Shown: positions 1-8,745, counted from the stretch's first letter. The stretch is 36,905 nucleotides of DNA from UBA8752 sp042095055 (GCA_042095055.1 JBELBZ010000024.1:1-36905), one strand, 5' to 3'. The notes: generated from the sequence alone by a model not told the origin. Numbers and translations are program-made.

Positions 1-29
1 AAAACGAGAAAAGCCGCGGTAATCGCGGC
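1..29 (-). terminator. Rho-independent terminator of the tRNA operon
   Basis: Read on the minus strand, a perfect 6-bp GC stem (GCCGCG/CGCGGC, positions 13-18 and 24-29) closes a 5-nt loop. It is followed by a T-rich tail, TTTTCTCGTTTT, running to position 1. It lies about 20 nt beyond the 3' end of tRNA-Leu, where transcription of the two tRNAs should stop. Confidence 0.7.
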
Positions 30-48
30 CTTTCTACTCTTGTGCTTG

Positions 49-132
49 TGCCCAGAGCGGGACTCGAACCCGCACGCCCTAAAGGACACATGGCCCTCAA
101 CCATGCCTGTCTACCAATTTCAGCACCTGGGC
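49..132 (-). tRNA. tRNA-Leu (anticodon GAG)
   Basis: The minus strand folds into an 84-nt class II tRNA. The 7-bp acceptor is GCCCAGG with TCTGGGC (one G-T pair), the anticodon stem is CATGG/CCATG around loop TTGAGGG, a long variable arm follows, and the T arm carries GGTTCGAGTCC. The loop places GAG at positions 34-36, which reads CUU/CUC leucine codons. The CCA end is not encoded: CAA follows the discriminator A. Its 5' end directly abuts the encoded CCA of the upstream tRNA-Lys. Confidence 0.93.
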
Positions 133-209
133 TGGTCACCCCCCTGGGGCTCGAACCCAGGACCCTCTCATTAAAAGTGAGATGCTCTAACCAGCTGAGC
201 TAGGGGGTG
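133..209 (-). tRNA. tRNA-Lys (anticodon TTT)
   Basis: The minus strand shows a 74-nt tRNA core (136-209) with acceptor CACCCCC/GGGGGTG, D arm with AGCTCAGCTGGTTAGAGC, anticodon stem TCTCA/TGAGA around loop CTTTTAA, and T arm GGTTCGAGCCC. The anticodon TTT reads lysine. A CCA is encoded at 135-133, and tRNA-Leu begins at the very next base, so the two are co-transcribed with no spacer. Confidence 0.94.
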
Positions 210-314
210 TCCTATTCCTCCTTTTGCTCCCGTTGGGGCGTCCAGAAGGGGGCGCAAAGATAGAGGGAATGTCGACCCGGCAAACACCGCGGGGCATTTC
301 CCTGCAATCTGCCC

Positions 315-1481
315 TCATTTTGCGATGGGAACCCGCTTAAAGGGTTGCTCTGGATCGAAGAGTTTACGCAGGGTTTGAAGGGTTCGGATACGCTCAGTCC
401 CGAGGTTCTCAGCAATCCGAATCATCTTGGGATTGAAGTCCCCAATCCAGGTCAATGTGGTCGTTTTGTAGCGGCCTTTGGCCTGCATTTGCTTCCCGGC
501 TGTGTCAATCAAAAAGCCGTCCAACCCCTGGCCGTGGTAGGCGCGGTCGATGCCAAATACCAACCCGACCAAGGTGTCAGCTGTGCCCCGCCATTTGTGA
601 TAGAGAAATTTCAGTTTCCCCCATGCGTTGAGGTTGCCATTGACATGCCGGAAAATTTGATTGAGCTCGGGAATGTTGACGTAAAAAGCCACCGGTTTTT
701 CATCGTGCAGAACGAAAAAGATGATGTCCTTGTCCATGACGGGCTTGAGCGTCTTTACTGTCCGCTGTGCCTGTTTCAAGGGCATCTTGGCAAATCCGTG
801 GTGCCCGCCCCAAGCATTGTTGTACACCGTGCAGAAATGTTCTGCCAGCTCTGCTTCATTCACATCATTGGCGGTGATGACGCGGTATCCGCCGCGCGAC
901 TCGATTTGCGCCCGCTTCCGCTCAAACTGGGTTTGAACTTCAATCTTGACCTCCCGGCCATACACGAATTGCTCGTAGTAAACCTGGTAACCCCGGGACT
1001 TGAAAAAGCGTTCGTAGTAAGGGCGGTTGTAATTCATTCCATAGCTGGGAATGCTCTCGAAATTGTCCACGAGGAGGCCCCAAAACTTGTCTTTCTCACC
1101 GAAGTTGATAGGGCCGTCTACCGCCTCCATGCCCTCGGACTTGAGCCAATCTTCAGCAACGTCAAGCAGCATCGTCGCCACTGCATCATCGTCAGTGGAT
1201 TCGAAAAAGCCCACACCTCCAGTGGGCTGTTCCATGCCTTTGCTGTATTTCGGATTGACAAAAGCGGCCACCCGGCCAATCCACTGACCCGAATCGTCCT
1301 GTGCCAACCAGCGCTTGGCTTTGCCTCCTTTTTTGAAGAGTCGGTTGCCATGGGGGTCGAACACTTTGTCGACGTCTTGCTTCAAATGTGGAATCCACGT
1401 CGGGTCCTCAGCATAGATGCCTCGGGGAACCTCATGAAATGCACGGCGGGTTTTCTCGTCTTGAACCTCGATAAGTCGCAT
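315..1481 (-). CDS. GNAT-like acyltransferase, YghO type
   Basis: A 388-residue cytoplasmic protein without signal peptide or membrane segments. It resembles the YghO-like group of uncharacterised proteins in the GNAT acyltransferase superfamily. Visible landmarks are a DGPINFGEKDKFWG stretch near residue 122, a YHGQGLDGFLI segment near 315 in the position of an acyl-CoA binding loop, and GDFNPKMIRIAENLG near 347, the usual last conserved GNAT element. Substrate and physiological role are unknown. The ATG at 1481 was chosen; an in-frame TTG at 1496 would add five residues, and neither start has a ribosome binding site. The gene is divergent from the 1554 gene. A 399-codon open frame runs antisense through it but has no recognisable domains. 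Confidence 0.85.
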   Translation of the reverse strand: MRLIEVQDEKTRRAFHEVPRGIYAEDPTWIPHLKQDVDKVFDPHGNRLFKKGGKAKRWLAQDDSGQWIGRVAAFVNPKYSKGMEQPTGGVGFFESTDDDAVATMLLDVAEDWLKSEGMEAVDGPINFGEKDKFWGLLVDNFESIPSYGMNYNRPYYERFFKSRGYQVYYEQFVYGREVKIEVQTQFERKRAQIESRGGYRVITANDVNEAELAEHFCTVYNNAWGGHHGFAKMPLKQAQRTVKTLKPVMDKDIIFFVLHDEKPVAFYVNIPELNQIFRHVNGNLNAWGKLKFLYHKWRGTADTLVGLVFGIDRAYHGQGLDGFLIDTAGKQMQAKGRYKTTTLTWIGDFNPKMIRIAENLGTERIRTLQTLRKLFDPEQPFKRVPIAK

Positions 1482-1541
1482 GGTATGGGAAATCAAAGGG
1501 AGACAAATGTGCTACTTTCGAGCAACTCCAACCGCGATTTT

Positions 1542-1549
1542 TAAGTTGG
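1542..1549 (+). promoter_or_regulatory. Candidate -7 box TAAGTTGG
   Basis: It matches the Bacteroidota -7 consensus TAnnTTTG at five of six fixed positions and ends only 4 nt before the ATG at 1554. No TTG/TTTG -33 box is seen at the usual 17-23 nt distance. If real, the mRNA would be nearly leaderless. It also favours the ATG at 1554 over the in-frame ATG at 1563. Confidence 0.35.
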
Positions 1550-1553
1550 AAAG

Positions 1554-1994
1554 ATGGAAACCATGAACAAGAACCCATTCACCCTGTGCTTGCTGCTGGT
1601 ATGTGCAGCCTTTGTCTCGACTCCTATGTTCGCCCAAAAAGTGGTCAAGGCCCCAGTAAAATCAACCATTACAGGTGAGTTTTATGCCGGACCTGAGTTT
1701 GAAGAATTCGCAGCTACCGAAGGTTGGGTCTTTGTGGAAGACCAGACCAAGTCGGTTGGTTTTCCCAATCTCGATGGTGCGGCGTCAGCAGTGGAAGGCG
1801 GTGCGGCATTCAGCGCCAAAGACTTTGATCCGTCTTCTTTTGATCCAAGGAACTACCGCATCACTTTCGAAGCAGATCCCACGCTGCCCACCAATTTCAA
1901 TGTCGGAAGCCGGGGTGTGATCCAGTTTCACAGCGCCCAACGCTGTCAAGATTTGTATGCCCGCTTCCTCGCGAAGAAGGGTAAAGGCCAATAA
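1554..1994 (+). CDS. Small secreted protein of unknown function
   Basis: A 146-residue protein with an N-terminal signal peptide (hydrophobic core LCLLLVCAAFV, cleavage likely after FAQ near residue 28). The mature part of about 118 residues has no cysteines except one near the C-terminus and no family I recognise. It is rich in Phe, Asp and Pro and ends in a basic tail, AKKGKGQ. No T9SS sorting domain is visible, so a periplasmic fate is the simplest reading. It leads a three-gene plus-strand run; the next gene, a large T9SS type B protein, starts 8 nt downstream. An accessory role for that surface protein is inference from position only. The nearby ATG at 1563 is an alternative start. Confidence 0.75.
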   Translation: METMNKNPFTLCLLLVCAAFVSTPMFAQKVVKAPVKSTITGEFYAGPEFEEFAATEGWVFVEDQTKSVGFPNLDGAASAVEGGAAFSAKDFDPSSFDPRNYRITFEADPTLPTNFNVGSRGVIQFHSAQRCQDLYARFLAKKGKGQ

Positions 1995-2002
1995 AATTGA
2001 GG

Positions 2003-4417
2003 ATGTTGAAACCGATATTTCCAAAGGCGCTCTGCAAGGCGCTGGGGATGGTCCTGCTTGCAGGGCTGAGCACCGCTGATGCGCAGGAAGTCTCCATTTC
2101 CCAGGGAGGTACCTACACAGGGTGTGATTTCTTTTTTGTGGACAATGGCCTCACCGCTGGAGATGCCTCTCCCAATGCGGACTTTACCATGACGTTCTGC
2201 CCCGATATGGTGTCGGACCCGGTCATCAGCTTCTACTTCAACCTTTTTGCCCTAGGCGAAGGTGATGTGATGAACGTGTGGTTTTCAGACGAAGCCGTTG
2301 GAGCTCCAGATGGGGTTTACACAGGCTTCGATTTGCAGGGCGTGGACATCTGGAGTCAGATGGATGATGTGACCAATGCTTCCGGATGCATCACCTGGCA
2401 ATTCACCTCGGATGCCACGGACAATTCCAATTGGACGGCAGAGGTCGTCTGCGAGGAGCCTTGTCAAAGGCCAGAAGCCAATGTGGTGACCACCATCGAT
2501 GGGACGGAGGAGACGGTGCCCTTGCAGGTCTGTGCGGGTGAGGAGATTCAATTCGACGGCAGCGGGTCGACGGCCGCAGAAGAATTTTTGATCGCGACAT
2601 GGGAGTGGGACTTTGACGACGGCACCACCGATGAGAGCGGTGCTGTGGTGACCCACAGTTTCGACGAGCCCGGCGCCTACAATGTGCAGCTGTCCCTGGT
2701 AGACAACAACGACTGCCCGAATGGCAACCTGGTGGACCACCTCATCTTGGTGTCGACGCCAACGAGCTTTGAAGGGACCACCCAAGACCTTCAAATTTGT
2801 GCGGGAGAAGAATACCCGGTCAATGGAGTGGCCCAGGGCATCACCTACGACAGCGAGCCACAAGTGGACCTGGGTGGCGGACTTTTCATTCCCGATGACC
2901 AGACCCAGTGCTTCAGTTCCTCCATCGTTTTGACCGCGTTCAATTCAGGACAGGTCATCCAGTCTGCAGACGACTTCGAGGACTTCTTTATCAACTTCGA
3001 ACACAGTTTCATGGGCGACCTCACGGTCACCTTTATCTGCCCGGATGGCAGCTCCATGGGCGTGCACCAGCAAGGTGGCGGTGGGACCTTCTTGGGAGAG
3101 CCTGTAGACAACGATGGCGACCCCGACAATCCCGGTGTGGGCTATGATTATTTCTGGTCACCCACAGCCACCAATGGCACTTGGGCAGACAACGGAGGAG
3201 GGACCCTGCCGAGTGGGACCTACGAATCTGCTCAGCCTTGGACGTTGTTGCAAGGGTGTCCGCTCAATGGCACTTGGACCATCGAGGTATGCGACAGCTG
3301 GGGCTCCGACAACGGTTTCATTTTTGATTGGTACATCAATTTTGACCCCGAATTGTATCCAGAGCCCATCGTCTTTACGCCCCAAATCGGAGCCGACTGC
3401 GACAGCTCGTTCTGGACAGGTCCTTTCATTGTGGACGATGGAGGCGATTGCGACGGCATCACCATCCTCCCTGAGAACCAGGGGGTTTTCGAATACATCT
3501 ACACGGCGACCAACGACTTTGGGTGCACCGCTTATGACACCATGGTGGTGACGGTAGAACCTGCTCCAGAGGTCAGCCTCACTGCGCTGGACAATTGGTG
3601 TGGCGTTCCCGTTGGCCTCAATGCCAACACCACAGGCATTCCATCCAACCTGAACGTCGAATGGACATGGGAGACCACGGGAGGCGAGATTGAGCCGGCC
3701 ACCGGATCAAACAACGGTGCCACGGCCACGGTCGACGGCCTTGACAATCCGGTGGACGTCACCGTCACCATGAATTTGACTGGCGGAGACATCGACGAGT
3801 GCCTTGCCACGGCTACGGTGCCTGTGGGCATTTACGCCGTTCCTGAATTTGGACCTGACGAAGAAGTCTACGGACTGTGCATTGGCGACAACCACATTTT
3901 GGTGCCGCAACTGGCGCCTTCAGAATGGGATTTAGAATTCACTTGGAGCTCTCAAGAGAATGGCCCATTGGCAGAAACGGGGAGTTCGCTCACGGTGAAC
4001 AGCACCGGCAATTATGATGTCGTGGTCAATATGGCGCTGCCCTGCATTGGAACCGATGCGATGAGTTTCAATGTCAACTTTGGCCCCTGTGCCATTGAGA
4101 GCATTCCCAATGTCTTTACGCCCAATGCCGACGGGGAGAACGACGCCTTCGAAATCAAAGGCAATGCCATCAGTTCCCTTGGCCCCACAATTTCGGTGTA
4201 CAACCGCTGGGGTGAATTGATCCACTACGAGCAAGACTACGAGAACACCTGGTCGCCCAACGAGGATGAAGTTTCTGATGGGGCTTATTACCTGACTTTG
4301 GACATCAACTCCTACTCGCTTCCCCTCGAAGAAATCGAGCACGAAGGCCTCATAACCGAGATGGGGGAGGGGTTCCGTTACGTCGGGTCTTTGCAGATCC
4401 TCAGGAACCGCCAGTAA
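2003..4417 (+). CDS. T9SS type B sorted surface protein with PKD and P-domain-like modules
   Basis: An 804-residue exported protein, probably carried over the outer membrane by type IX secretion. A signal peptide ends at TADAQ near residue 28. An N-terminal beta-rich region has paired cysteines. A PKD domain spans about residues 155-245 with the hallmark WEWDFDDG. Residues about 320-450 resemble the proprotein-convertase P domain (HSFMGDLTVTFICPDG, then NGTWTIEVCDSWGSDNG). Ig-like modules follow. The last ~105 residues are a gliding-motility/T9SS type B C-terminal domain starting IPNVFTPNADGENDAF and including YNRWGELI. No catalytic domain is seen, so adhesion or matrix building is likely. 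The ATG at 2003 was preferred to a TTG two codons upstream. It sits 8 nt after the small secreted gene and 5 nt before the helicase gene. Confidence 0.88.
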   Translation: MLKPIFPKALCKALGMVLLAGLSTADAQEVSISQGGTYTGCDFFFVDNGLTAGDASPNADFTMTFCPDMVSDPVISFYFNLFALGEGDVMNVWFSDEAVGAPDGVYTGFDLQGVDIWSQMDDVTNASGCITWQFTSDATDNSNWTAEVVCEEPCQRPEANVVTTIDGTEETVPLQVCAGEEIQFDGSGSTAAEEFLIATWEWDFDDGTTDESGAVVTHSFDEPGAYNVQLSLVDNNDCPNGNLVDHLILVSTPTSFEGTTQDLQICAGEEYPVNGVAQGITYDSEPQVDLGGGLFIPDDQTQCFSSSIVLTAFNSGQVIQSADDFEDFFINFEHSFMGDLTVTFICPDGSSMGVHQQGGGGTFLGEPVDNDGDPDNPGVGYDYFWSPTATNGTWADNGGGTLPSGTYESAQPWTLLQGCPLNGTWTIEVCDSWGSDNGFIFDWYINFDPELYPEPIVFTPQIGADCDSSFWTGPFIVDDGGDCDGITILPENQGVFEYIYTATNDFGCTAYDTMVVTVEPAPEVSLTALDNWCGVPVGLNANTTGIPSNLNVEWTWETTGGEIEPATGSNNGATATVDGLDNPVDVTVTMNLTGGDIDECLATATVPVGIYAVPEFGPDEEVYGLCIGDNHILVPQLAPSEWDLEFTWSSQENGPLAETGSSLTVNSTGNYDVVVNMALPCIGTDAMSFNVNFGPCAIESIPNVFTPNADGENDAFEIKGNAISSLGPTISVYNRWGELIHYEQDYENTWSPNEDEVSDGAYYLTLDINSYSLPLEEIEHEGLITEMGEGFRYVGSLQILRNRQ

Positions 4418-4422
4418 GCCCC

Positions 4423-6339
4423 ATGGCACACCGCGACAGCATCGCGGAGGTTTCCGCATTGACGGCGGCGCTGGTAGAAGAACACCGCGCTGAAGAGGCT
4501 CGGTATGCCTCCATTTTGGAGGGGCAGCCTGTGGCCAGCCGCAAAGCCGAAGGATTGACTTGGGCCCCCGTTCGGGTGAACCGGACGTCCTTCACCTTGG
4601 GGGGCAGGCCCACTTTGGAATTGACAGGCGAGTCCGGCGCGCCGGGGGCATTTAGGTCGGGTTCAGCTGTGCAGCTGACCTCGGACGACGGCAAAGGCGA
4701 AACTGCCTCTTACCGTGGCATTGTGCGGTCCGCAAGGGGCATGGACGCCGAAGTGGTCTTGGACGGCGAAGAAATCCCCGATCAAGCCACCCACAGGGCT
4801 TGGGTGATGGACGCCCGTTTCGACGAGCGCAGTTTCAAGGAAATGGCCAGGGCCTTGTCCGATGTGCTCAATGCCGGCCGCGATGGAAAGCCGAGTCGGC
4901 TCGCAGCACTCAGGGAGGTGCTGCTCGGATACGCCCAGCCCGAACCTTCGACGCCTGAGCCTTTTGTGCATCCCAATCTGAATCCATCCCAGTGCGCAGC
5001 TGTGGCGTTCGCCCTGACCGCCCGCGAGGTGACCACGGTCCACGGCCCTCCGGGAACGGGCAAGACGACCACTTTGGTTCAGCTGGTCAAATCGCTGGTC
5101 CGGCGCGGAGAGAAAGTCTTGTGCTCCGCCCCTTCTAATGCCGCTGTGGACCTCATGGTCGAACGGCTCAGCGCAGTGGGGATAAAGGTGACCCGCATTG
5201 GCCATCCCATGCGGATTGATCCCGCTGTGGTAGACCGTTCTTTGGACCGGCTGGTCGAGGCCGACCCTGACCACAAGCAGGTCAAGCTGTACCGTCGGCA
5301 GGCCGAGGAGGCCGCCCGCGAGGCCGAAAAACAATTTCGCTCCTTTGGCGCAGATCAACGCGCCGCCCGCCGCGAGGCTTATGCCGAGGCACGGGCATTG
5401 CGCAAAGAGGCCAACCATTTGGAAGCCTTTCTGGCCGAACGGGCTGTGGATGCTGCTGAGGTGGTCTGTTGCACCTTGGTGGGTGCTGCGGACCGTCATT
5501 TATCTGGGCGGAAATTCGGGACCCTCGTCTTGGACGAGGCCGGCCAGGCCCTGGAGCCGGCGGCTTGGATTCCCATTCGGGCAGCGGATCGCGTGGTATT
5601 GGCTGGTGACGCCGCCCAATTGCCCCCCACGGTCAAACATCCGGCTGCCATCAAGGCGGGCTTGGGGGTGAGCCTGCTCGAAAAAGCCATTGGCCGCGAC
5701 CGAAACGTACACCTCCTCGACACGCAGTACAGAATGCACGCCGACATCATGGCGTTCCCCAATGCCCGCTTCTACGGCGGCCAATTGATGGCACACGAAA
5801 GTGTTGCCGATGCCACGCTGGGGGACCTTCCGCCATTGACTTTCATCGATACTGCAGGCAGGGGATGGGAAGAAGAGCGGTCATCGCCGGAAGCAGACAA
5901 TACCGGGCGCTCTCACGCCAGTGTATGCAACCCAGAAGAAGCGGCCTTTACGGTCGACCGGGTGCGCGAACTGCTGAAAGCACAACCGACGGCCACCATC
6001 GGTGTCATTGCCCCATATCGCGCCCAGGTGACCCTGCTCGAAGCGTTGCTCCACAGTGAACGAATCGAGGCCGAAGGGCGCTTGACCATTCAGACTGTGG
6101 ACGGGTTCCAAGGTCAAGAACGCGACATCATGGTGATCGGGCTTACCCGTTCCAATGAAACGGGCACAGTGGGCTTCCTTGCTGAATACCGGCGCATGAA
6201 CGTGGCCATGACCCGCGCCAAGATGCACCTGCTGATCGTCGGAGACAGCGCCACCTTGGGCAGCGATGACTTCTACGCTGCGTTCACCGCGCAATGCGAG
6301 GCTGGCGGCGCCTACCGTTCCTGCTGGGAGTGGGCTTGA
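4423..6339 (+). CDS. Upf1/IGHMBP2-like superfamily 1 helicase
   Basis: A 638-residue cytoplasmic ATP-dependent nucleic acid helicase. All core SF1 motifs are visible: Walker A GPPGTGKTT near residue 207, motif II DEAG near 370, motif III GDAAQLPPT near 395, motif IV QYRMH near 434, motif V TVDGFQGQERD near 557 and motif VI RRMNVAMTRAK near 589. The N-terminal ~200 residues carry a beta-barrel-like region, and a charged helical insert (about 285-340) follows motif Ia, as in Upf1-like enzymes. Such proteins unwind DNA or RNA 5' to 3'; the bacterial substrate is not established. It starts 5 nt after the T9SS surface protein gene, an odd partner, and ends 37 nt from the convergent DUF4494 gene. 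Confidence 0.93.
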   Translation: MAHRDSIAEVSALTAALVEEHRAEEARYASILEGQPVASRKAEGLTWAPVRVNRTSFTLGGRPTLELTGESGAPGAFRSGSAVQLTSDDGKGETASYRGIVRSARGMDAEVVLDGEEIPDQATHRAWVMDARFDERSFKEMARALSDVLNAGRDGKPSRLAALREVLLGYAQPEPSTPEPFVHPNLNPSQCAAVAFALTAREVTTVHGPPGTGKTTTLVQLVKSLVRRGEKVLCSAPSNAAVDLMVERLSAVGIKVTRIGHPMRIDPAVVDRSLDRLVEADPDHKQVKLYRRQAEEAAREAEKQFRSFGADQRAARREAYAEARALRKEANHLEAFLAERAVDAAEVVCCTLVGAADRHLSGRKFGTLVLDEAGQALEPAAWIPIRAADRVVLAGDAAQLPPTVKHPAAIKAGLGVSLLEKAIGRDRNVHLLDTQYRMHADIMAFPNARFYGGQLMAHESVADATLGDLPPLTFIDTAGRGWEEERSSPEADNTGRSHASVCNPEEAAFTVDRVRELLKAQPTATIGVIAPYRAQVTLLEALLHSERIEAEGRLTIQTVDGFQGQERDIMVIGLTRSNETGTVGFLAEYRRMNVAMTRAKMHLLIVGDSATLGSDDFYAAFTAQCEAGGAYRSCWEWA

Positions 6340-6376
6340 GGCGGTCCTGCAGCAACCGATGCCTTACCGCAGCGGA

Positions 6377-6937
6377 TCAACCGACCTCGCCTGTGTCCGG
6401 ATCTACGCCAGCGGGCACTGCCTCCTCAGCCGCGGGCTTGGCGATGGAGGGGTGGTCGGCGGGCACGGCGCCGTATCCATCTGCAGCGGTCATGTTGGTT
6501 GAGCCTTCCTCACCTTGGGGGTAGACCTCGCTGATTTTGGTGTAGTTGATGGATGGAATCAAGAAGCCAATTCCGGATCCCTTGAGGAATTCCTTGGTCT
6601 TGTCATAGGCATCCTTCACGTCGTCTGCAGAAAACAAAAAGTACTGGTTGGATTCCTTTTCCTTGCCGCTCCGTTCATCGAAGCTGGTGAGGGCCACCTT
6701 GATGCGGAACCACTTGTCGCCAGTGTCCCAGCGCACCACCTCTGCATAATTGCTCTTGGTGATGGACTGCACCTCGAAAGGGCCGGTGCAGACATCCGTG
6801 ACGATGCCCACGAGGCGCGCCTCAGCTTCGGTGTAGGTATAGGCGTCCAGCAACAGCTGGTCGGTGGTCTTTTCTTCGCTTCCGTCGGCGCCGTGGCGCA
6901 CGTATTTCACCACGCAGGTGAACCAATTTCTGGTCAT
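6377..6937 (-). CDS. DUF4494 family protein
   Basis: A 186-residue soluble protein of the DUF4494 family, found mainly in Bacteroidota and of unknown function. Recognisable parts are the opening WFTCVVKYVR, the segment LLDAYTYTEAEARL, the central DKWFRIKVALTSFDERSGKE and the late SADDVKDAYDKTKEFLKG. The C-terminal ~45 residues are low in complexity (many Gly, Ala, Pro, Glu) and probably disordered. Its start codon overlaps the stop of the upstream oxidoreductase gene as ATGA (6934-6937), so the two are probably translationally coupled. A functional link is not established. Confidence 0.88.
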   Translation of the reverse strand: MTRNWFTCVVKYVRHGADGSEEKTTDQLLLDAYTYTEAEARLVGIVTDVCTGPFEVQSITKSNYAEVVRWDTGDKWFRIKVALTSFDERSGKEKESNQYFLFSADDVKDAYDKTKEFLKGSGIGFLIPSINYTKISEVYPQGEEGSTNMTAADGYGAVPADHPSIAKPAAEEAVPAGVDPDTGEVG

Positions 6938-7956
6938 GTTGATGGGGTCAATGATTGTTCGATGCGCTCCATGACTTCGGTGGCCACACGAAGGGCCGCA
7001 AGGCCGTCTTCGAGGGGCACCCGACAGGGCGTTTGGCCGCTACAAGCAGCGTAAAAGTCGGCCAGCTCATCCGCAATGGCATTGGCTTCTCCGACTTCGG
7101 GTTCTTCGATGAGCAACCTCCGCGCATTGCGGCCAGGGACGTCGAGGTATAGGCCATAAGGGTCGCGCTCGGTTCCTTCGGCGACGTCCTCCAGCTTCAT
7201 CACTTGGGCGCTCCGATTGAGCAGGTCTACAGAGAGGTAGGCGTCGGGCTGGAAGAGCCGCACCTTGCGCATGGGGTTGATGCTCACCCGGCTTGCGGTC
7301 AGGTTGGCGACGGCACCGGAGGAAAATTCCAAGCGCGCATTGGCGATGTCGACGCTGTCACCAACCACCGCCACGCCATTGGCCGCCACGCGGGTCACCT
7401 CGCCCTCCAGTACATGAAGCGCCAGGTCGATGTCGTGGATCATGAGGTCCATGACGACAGGGACGTCGAGGCCGCGTGGATTGAAGGGCGCAAGCCGGTG
7501 CGCCTCGATGAAGCGGGGGGTCTGCAGGTGGGCGCGTGCGGCCTCGAAGGCCGGGTTGAAGCGCTCCACATGGCCGACTTGGACCACGCGCTGTGCACGG
7601 TCCCGCGCAGCAACAAGGGCTTCCGCCTCCTGCAGGTGATGCGTCACCGGCTTCTCAATGAAGCAGTGCACGCCCCGGTCAAGGGCCAACTCCGCCATGC
7701 GCGCATGCAAGGGGGTTGGGGTCACAATGGCAACCGCATCGACTGCGTCGAGCAAAGCCTCAGCAGTGGGGTAGGCCACAGGGGTGGTGGGCCACAGTCC
7801 GTCCTCTGCCGCCTTCTTGACTTCGATCAATGCGGCTTCGTCAGGGTCGTAAAACCCCACGGTGTCCCAACGGTCTGCCAGAGATTGCAGACAGCGCAGA
7901 TGGATGCGGCCCAAATGGCCAGCTCCGATCACTCCTATGCGCAATGGGGAAGACAT
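6934..7956 (-). CDS. Gfo/Idh/MocA family NAD(P)-dependent oxidoreductase
   Basis: A 340-residue dehydrogenase with an N-terminal Rossmann fold: IGVIGAGHLGRIH (residues 7-19), the EKP signature at 101-103 and the active-site region HVERFNP at 129-135. The C-terminal half has MDLMIHDIDLAL near 169, whose His lies where the family's catalytic residue is expected. Relatives act on sugars, inositols or UDP-sugars; the substrate here cannot be read from sequence. The ATG at 7956 was chosen because the Rossmann motif follows directly. An upstream in-frame start near 8019 would add 21 non-conserved residues and run over most of the divergent pcm promoter region. It is coupled to DUF4494 by an ATGA overlap. 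Confidence 0.92.
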   Translation of the reverse strand: MSSPLRIGVIGAGHLGRIHLRCLQSLADRWDTVGFYDPDEAALIEVKKAAEDGLWPTTPVAYPTAEALLDAVDAVAIVTPTPLHARMAELALDRGVHCFIEKPVTHHLQEAEALVAARDRAQRVVQVGHVERFNPAFEAARAHLQTPRFIEAHRLAPFNPRGLDVPVVMDLMIHDIDLALHVLEGEVTRVAANGVAVVGDSVDIANARLEFSSGAVANLTASRVSINPMRKVRLFQPDAYLSVDLLNRSAQVMKLEDVAEGTERDPYGLYLDVPGRNARRLLIEEPEVGEANAIADELADFYAACSGQTPCRVPLEDGLAALRVATEVMERIEQSLTPST

Positions 7957-7963
7957 GGACGAA

Positions 7964-7971
7964 CGAAGGTA
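7964..7971 (-). promoter_or_regulatory. Candidate -7 box TACCTTCG
   Basis: Read on the minus strand this octamer keeps TA, TT and the final G of TAnnTTTG, and ends 7 nt before the oxidoreductase ATG at 7956. No clear -33 box is seen. It lies back to back with the pcm candidate box in a 102-bp divergent intergenic region. Confidence 0.3.
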
Positions 7972-8043
7972 CCCGGTGTGCTTCCCCCGGGCGTCATGTT
8001 GGCAAGGCACAATTTCCACATCGAATCCCGGTTCGGGGTTGGG

Positions 8044-8051
8044 TATTTTGG
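8044..8051 (+). promoter_or_regulatory. Candidate -7 box TATTTTGG
   Basis: A TAnnTTTG-like box ending 7 nt before the pcm ATG at 8059. A -33 TTG at 17-23 nt is not present. The short distance would leave almost no 5' leader. Confidence 0.35.
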
Positions 8052-8058
8052 TCAGCCC

Positions 8059-8745
8059 ATGTCCGCATCAGCAGCCAACCTCACCGACAGCTACCGCCAC
8101 AAAGGCCTTCGCCGTGAATTGTTGGGCAAACTCCGGGCCATGGGCATCGCTGACGAAGCGGTGCTCGAAGCCATGGACCGGGTGCCGCGCCACTATTTCA
8201 TGGACGACGCGTTCATCCATTTTGCATACGACAACAAGGCTTTTCGCATCGGCGCAGGCCAGACCATCAGCCATCCATATACGGTCGCGCGCCAGACAGA
8301 ATTGCTCGCTCTACCCAAAGGGTCCAATGTGCTCGAAATCGGAACGGGCAGCGGCTACCAATGTGCCGTACTGACGGCCATGGGCTACAAAGTGCACAGC
8401 ATCGAACGGCAAAAAGCGCTGTACGATTCGACCACGCCTTTCCTCAAGAAGATGGGCTTCAGGGCGCACTGTTATTATGGCGATGGCTTCAAAGGCAAGC
8501 CTGTGTTCGCGCCTTTTGACGGGATTTTGGTGACCTGCGGCGCGCCCTTCATCCCTGAGGCGTTGTTGGGTCAGCTGGCCATCGGGGGACGCCTCATCAT
8601 TCCTTTGGACGACCCCAACGCGGGGGAAGGAAAGCAGATCATGACGGAAGTTCGGCGTGTAGAAGAAGCGACATTCACGCGACAAACGCATGGCACTTTT
8701 GCCTTTGTTCCCATGCTCGCAGCCCGCTCGGGCCATTCGGGTTAA
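8059..8745 (+). CDS. pcm: Protein-L-isoaspartate O-methyltransferase
   Basis: A 228-residue cytoplasmic repair enzyme that uses S-adenosylmethionine to methylate L-isoaspartyl residues in damaged proteins. Family landmarks are RVPRHYFM near residue 41, GQTISHPYTVARQ at 67-79, the SAM-binding loop VLEIGTGSGYQ at 91-101, and the late GGRLIIPL. The length is typical of the family. The ATG at 8059 directly precedes the conserved part; the frame stays open far upstream only because it runs antisense to the oxidoreductase gene. The stop TAA (8743-8745) overlaps the stop of the convergent metalloprotease gene (8742-8744), leaving no room for a terminator between them. Confidence 0.95.
   Translation: MSASAANLTDSYRHKGLRRELLGKLRAMGIADEAVLEAMDRVPRHYFMDDAFIHFAYDNKAFRIGAGQTISHPYTVARQTELLALPKGSNVLEIGTGSGYQCAVLTAMGYKVHSIERQKALYDSTTPFLKKMGFRAHCYYGDGFKGKPVFAPFDGILVTCGAPFIPEALLGQLAIGGRLIIPLDDPNAGEGKQIMTEVRRVEEATFTRQTHGTFAFVPMLAARSGHSG

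Noticed and set aside
345..1544. A 399-codon plus-strand open frame covering the acyltransferase gene
   Set aside because: It is antisense to a protein with clear GNAT/YghO-like motifs, has no domain, signal peptide or composition of its own, and such frames are common opposite GC-rich coding sequence.
7204..8058. A 285-residue N-terminal extension of the pcm frame
   Set aside because: It lies antisense to the oxidoreductase gene and has no homology-like features; pcm proteins begin close to the ATG at 8059.
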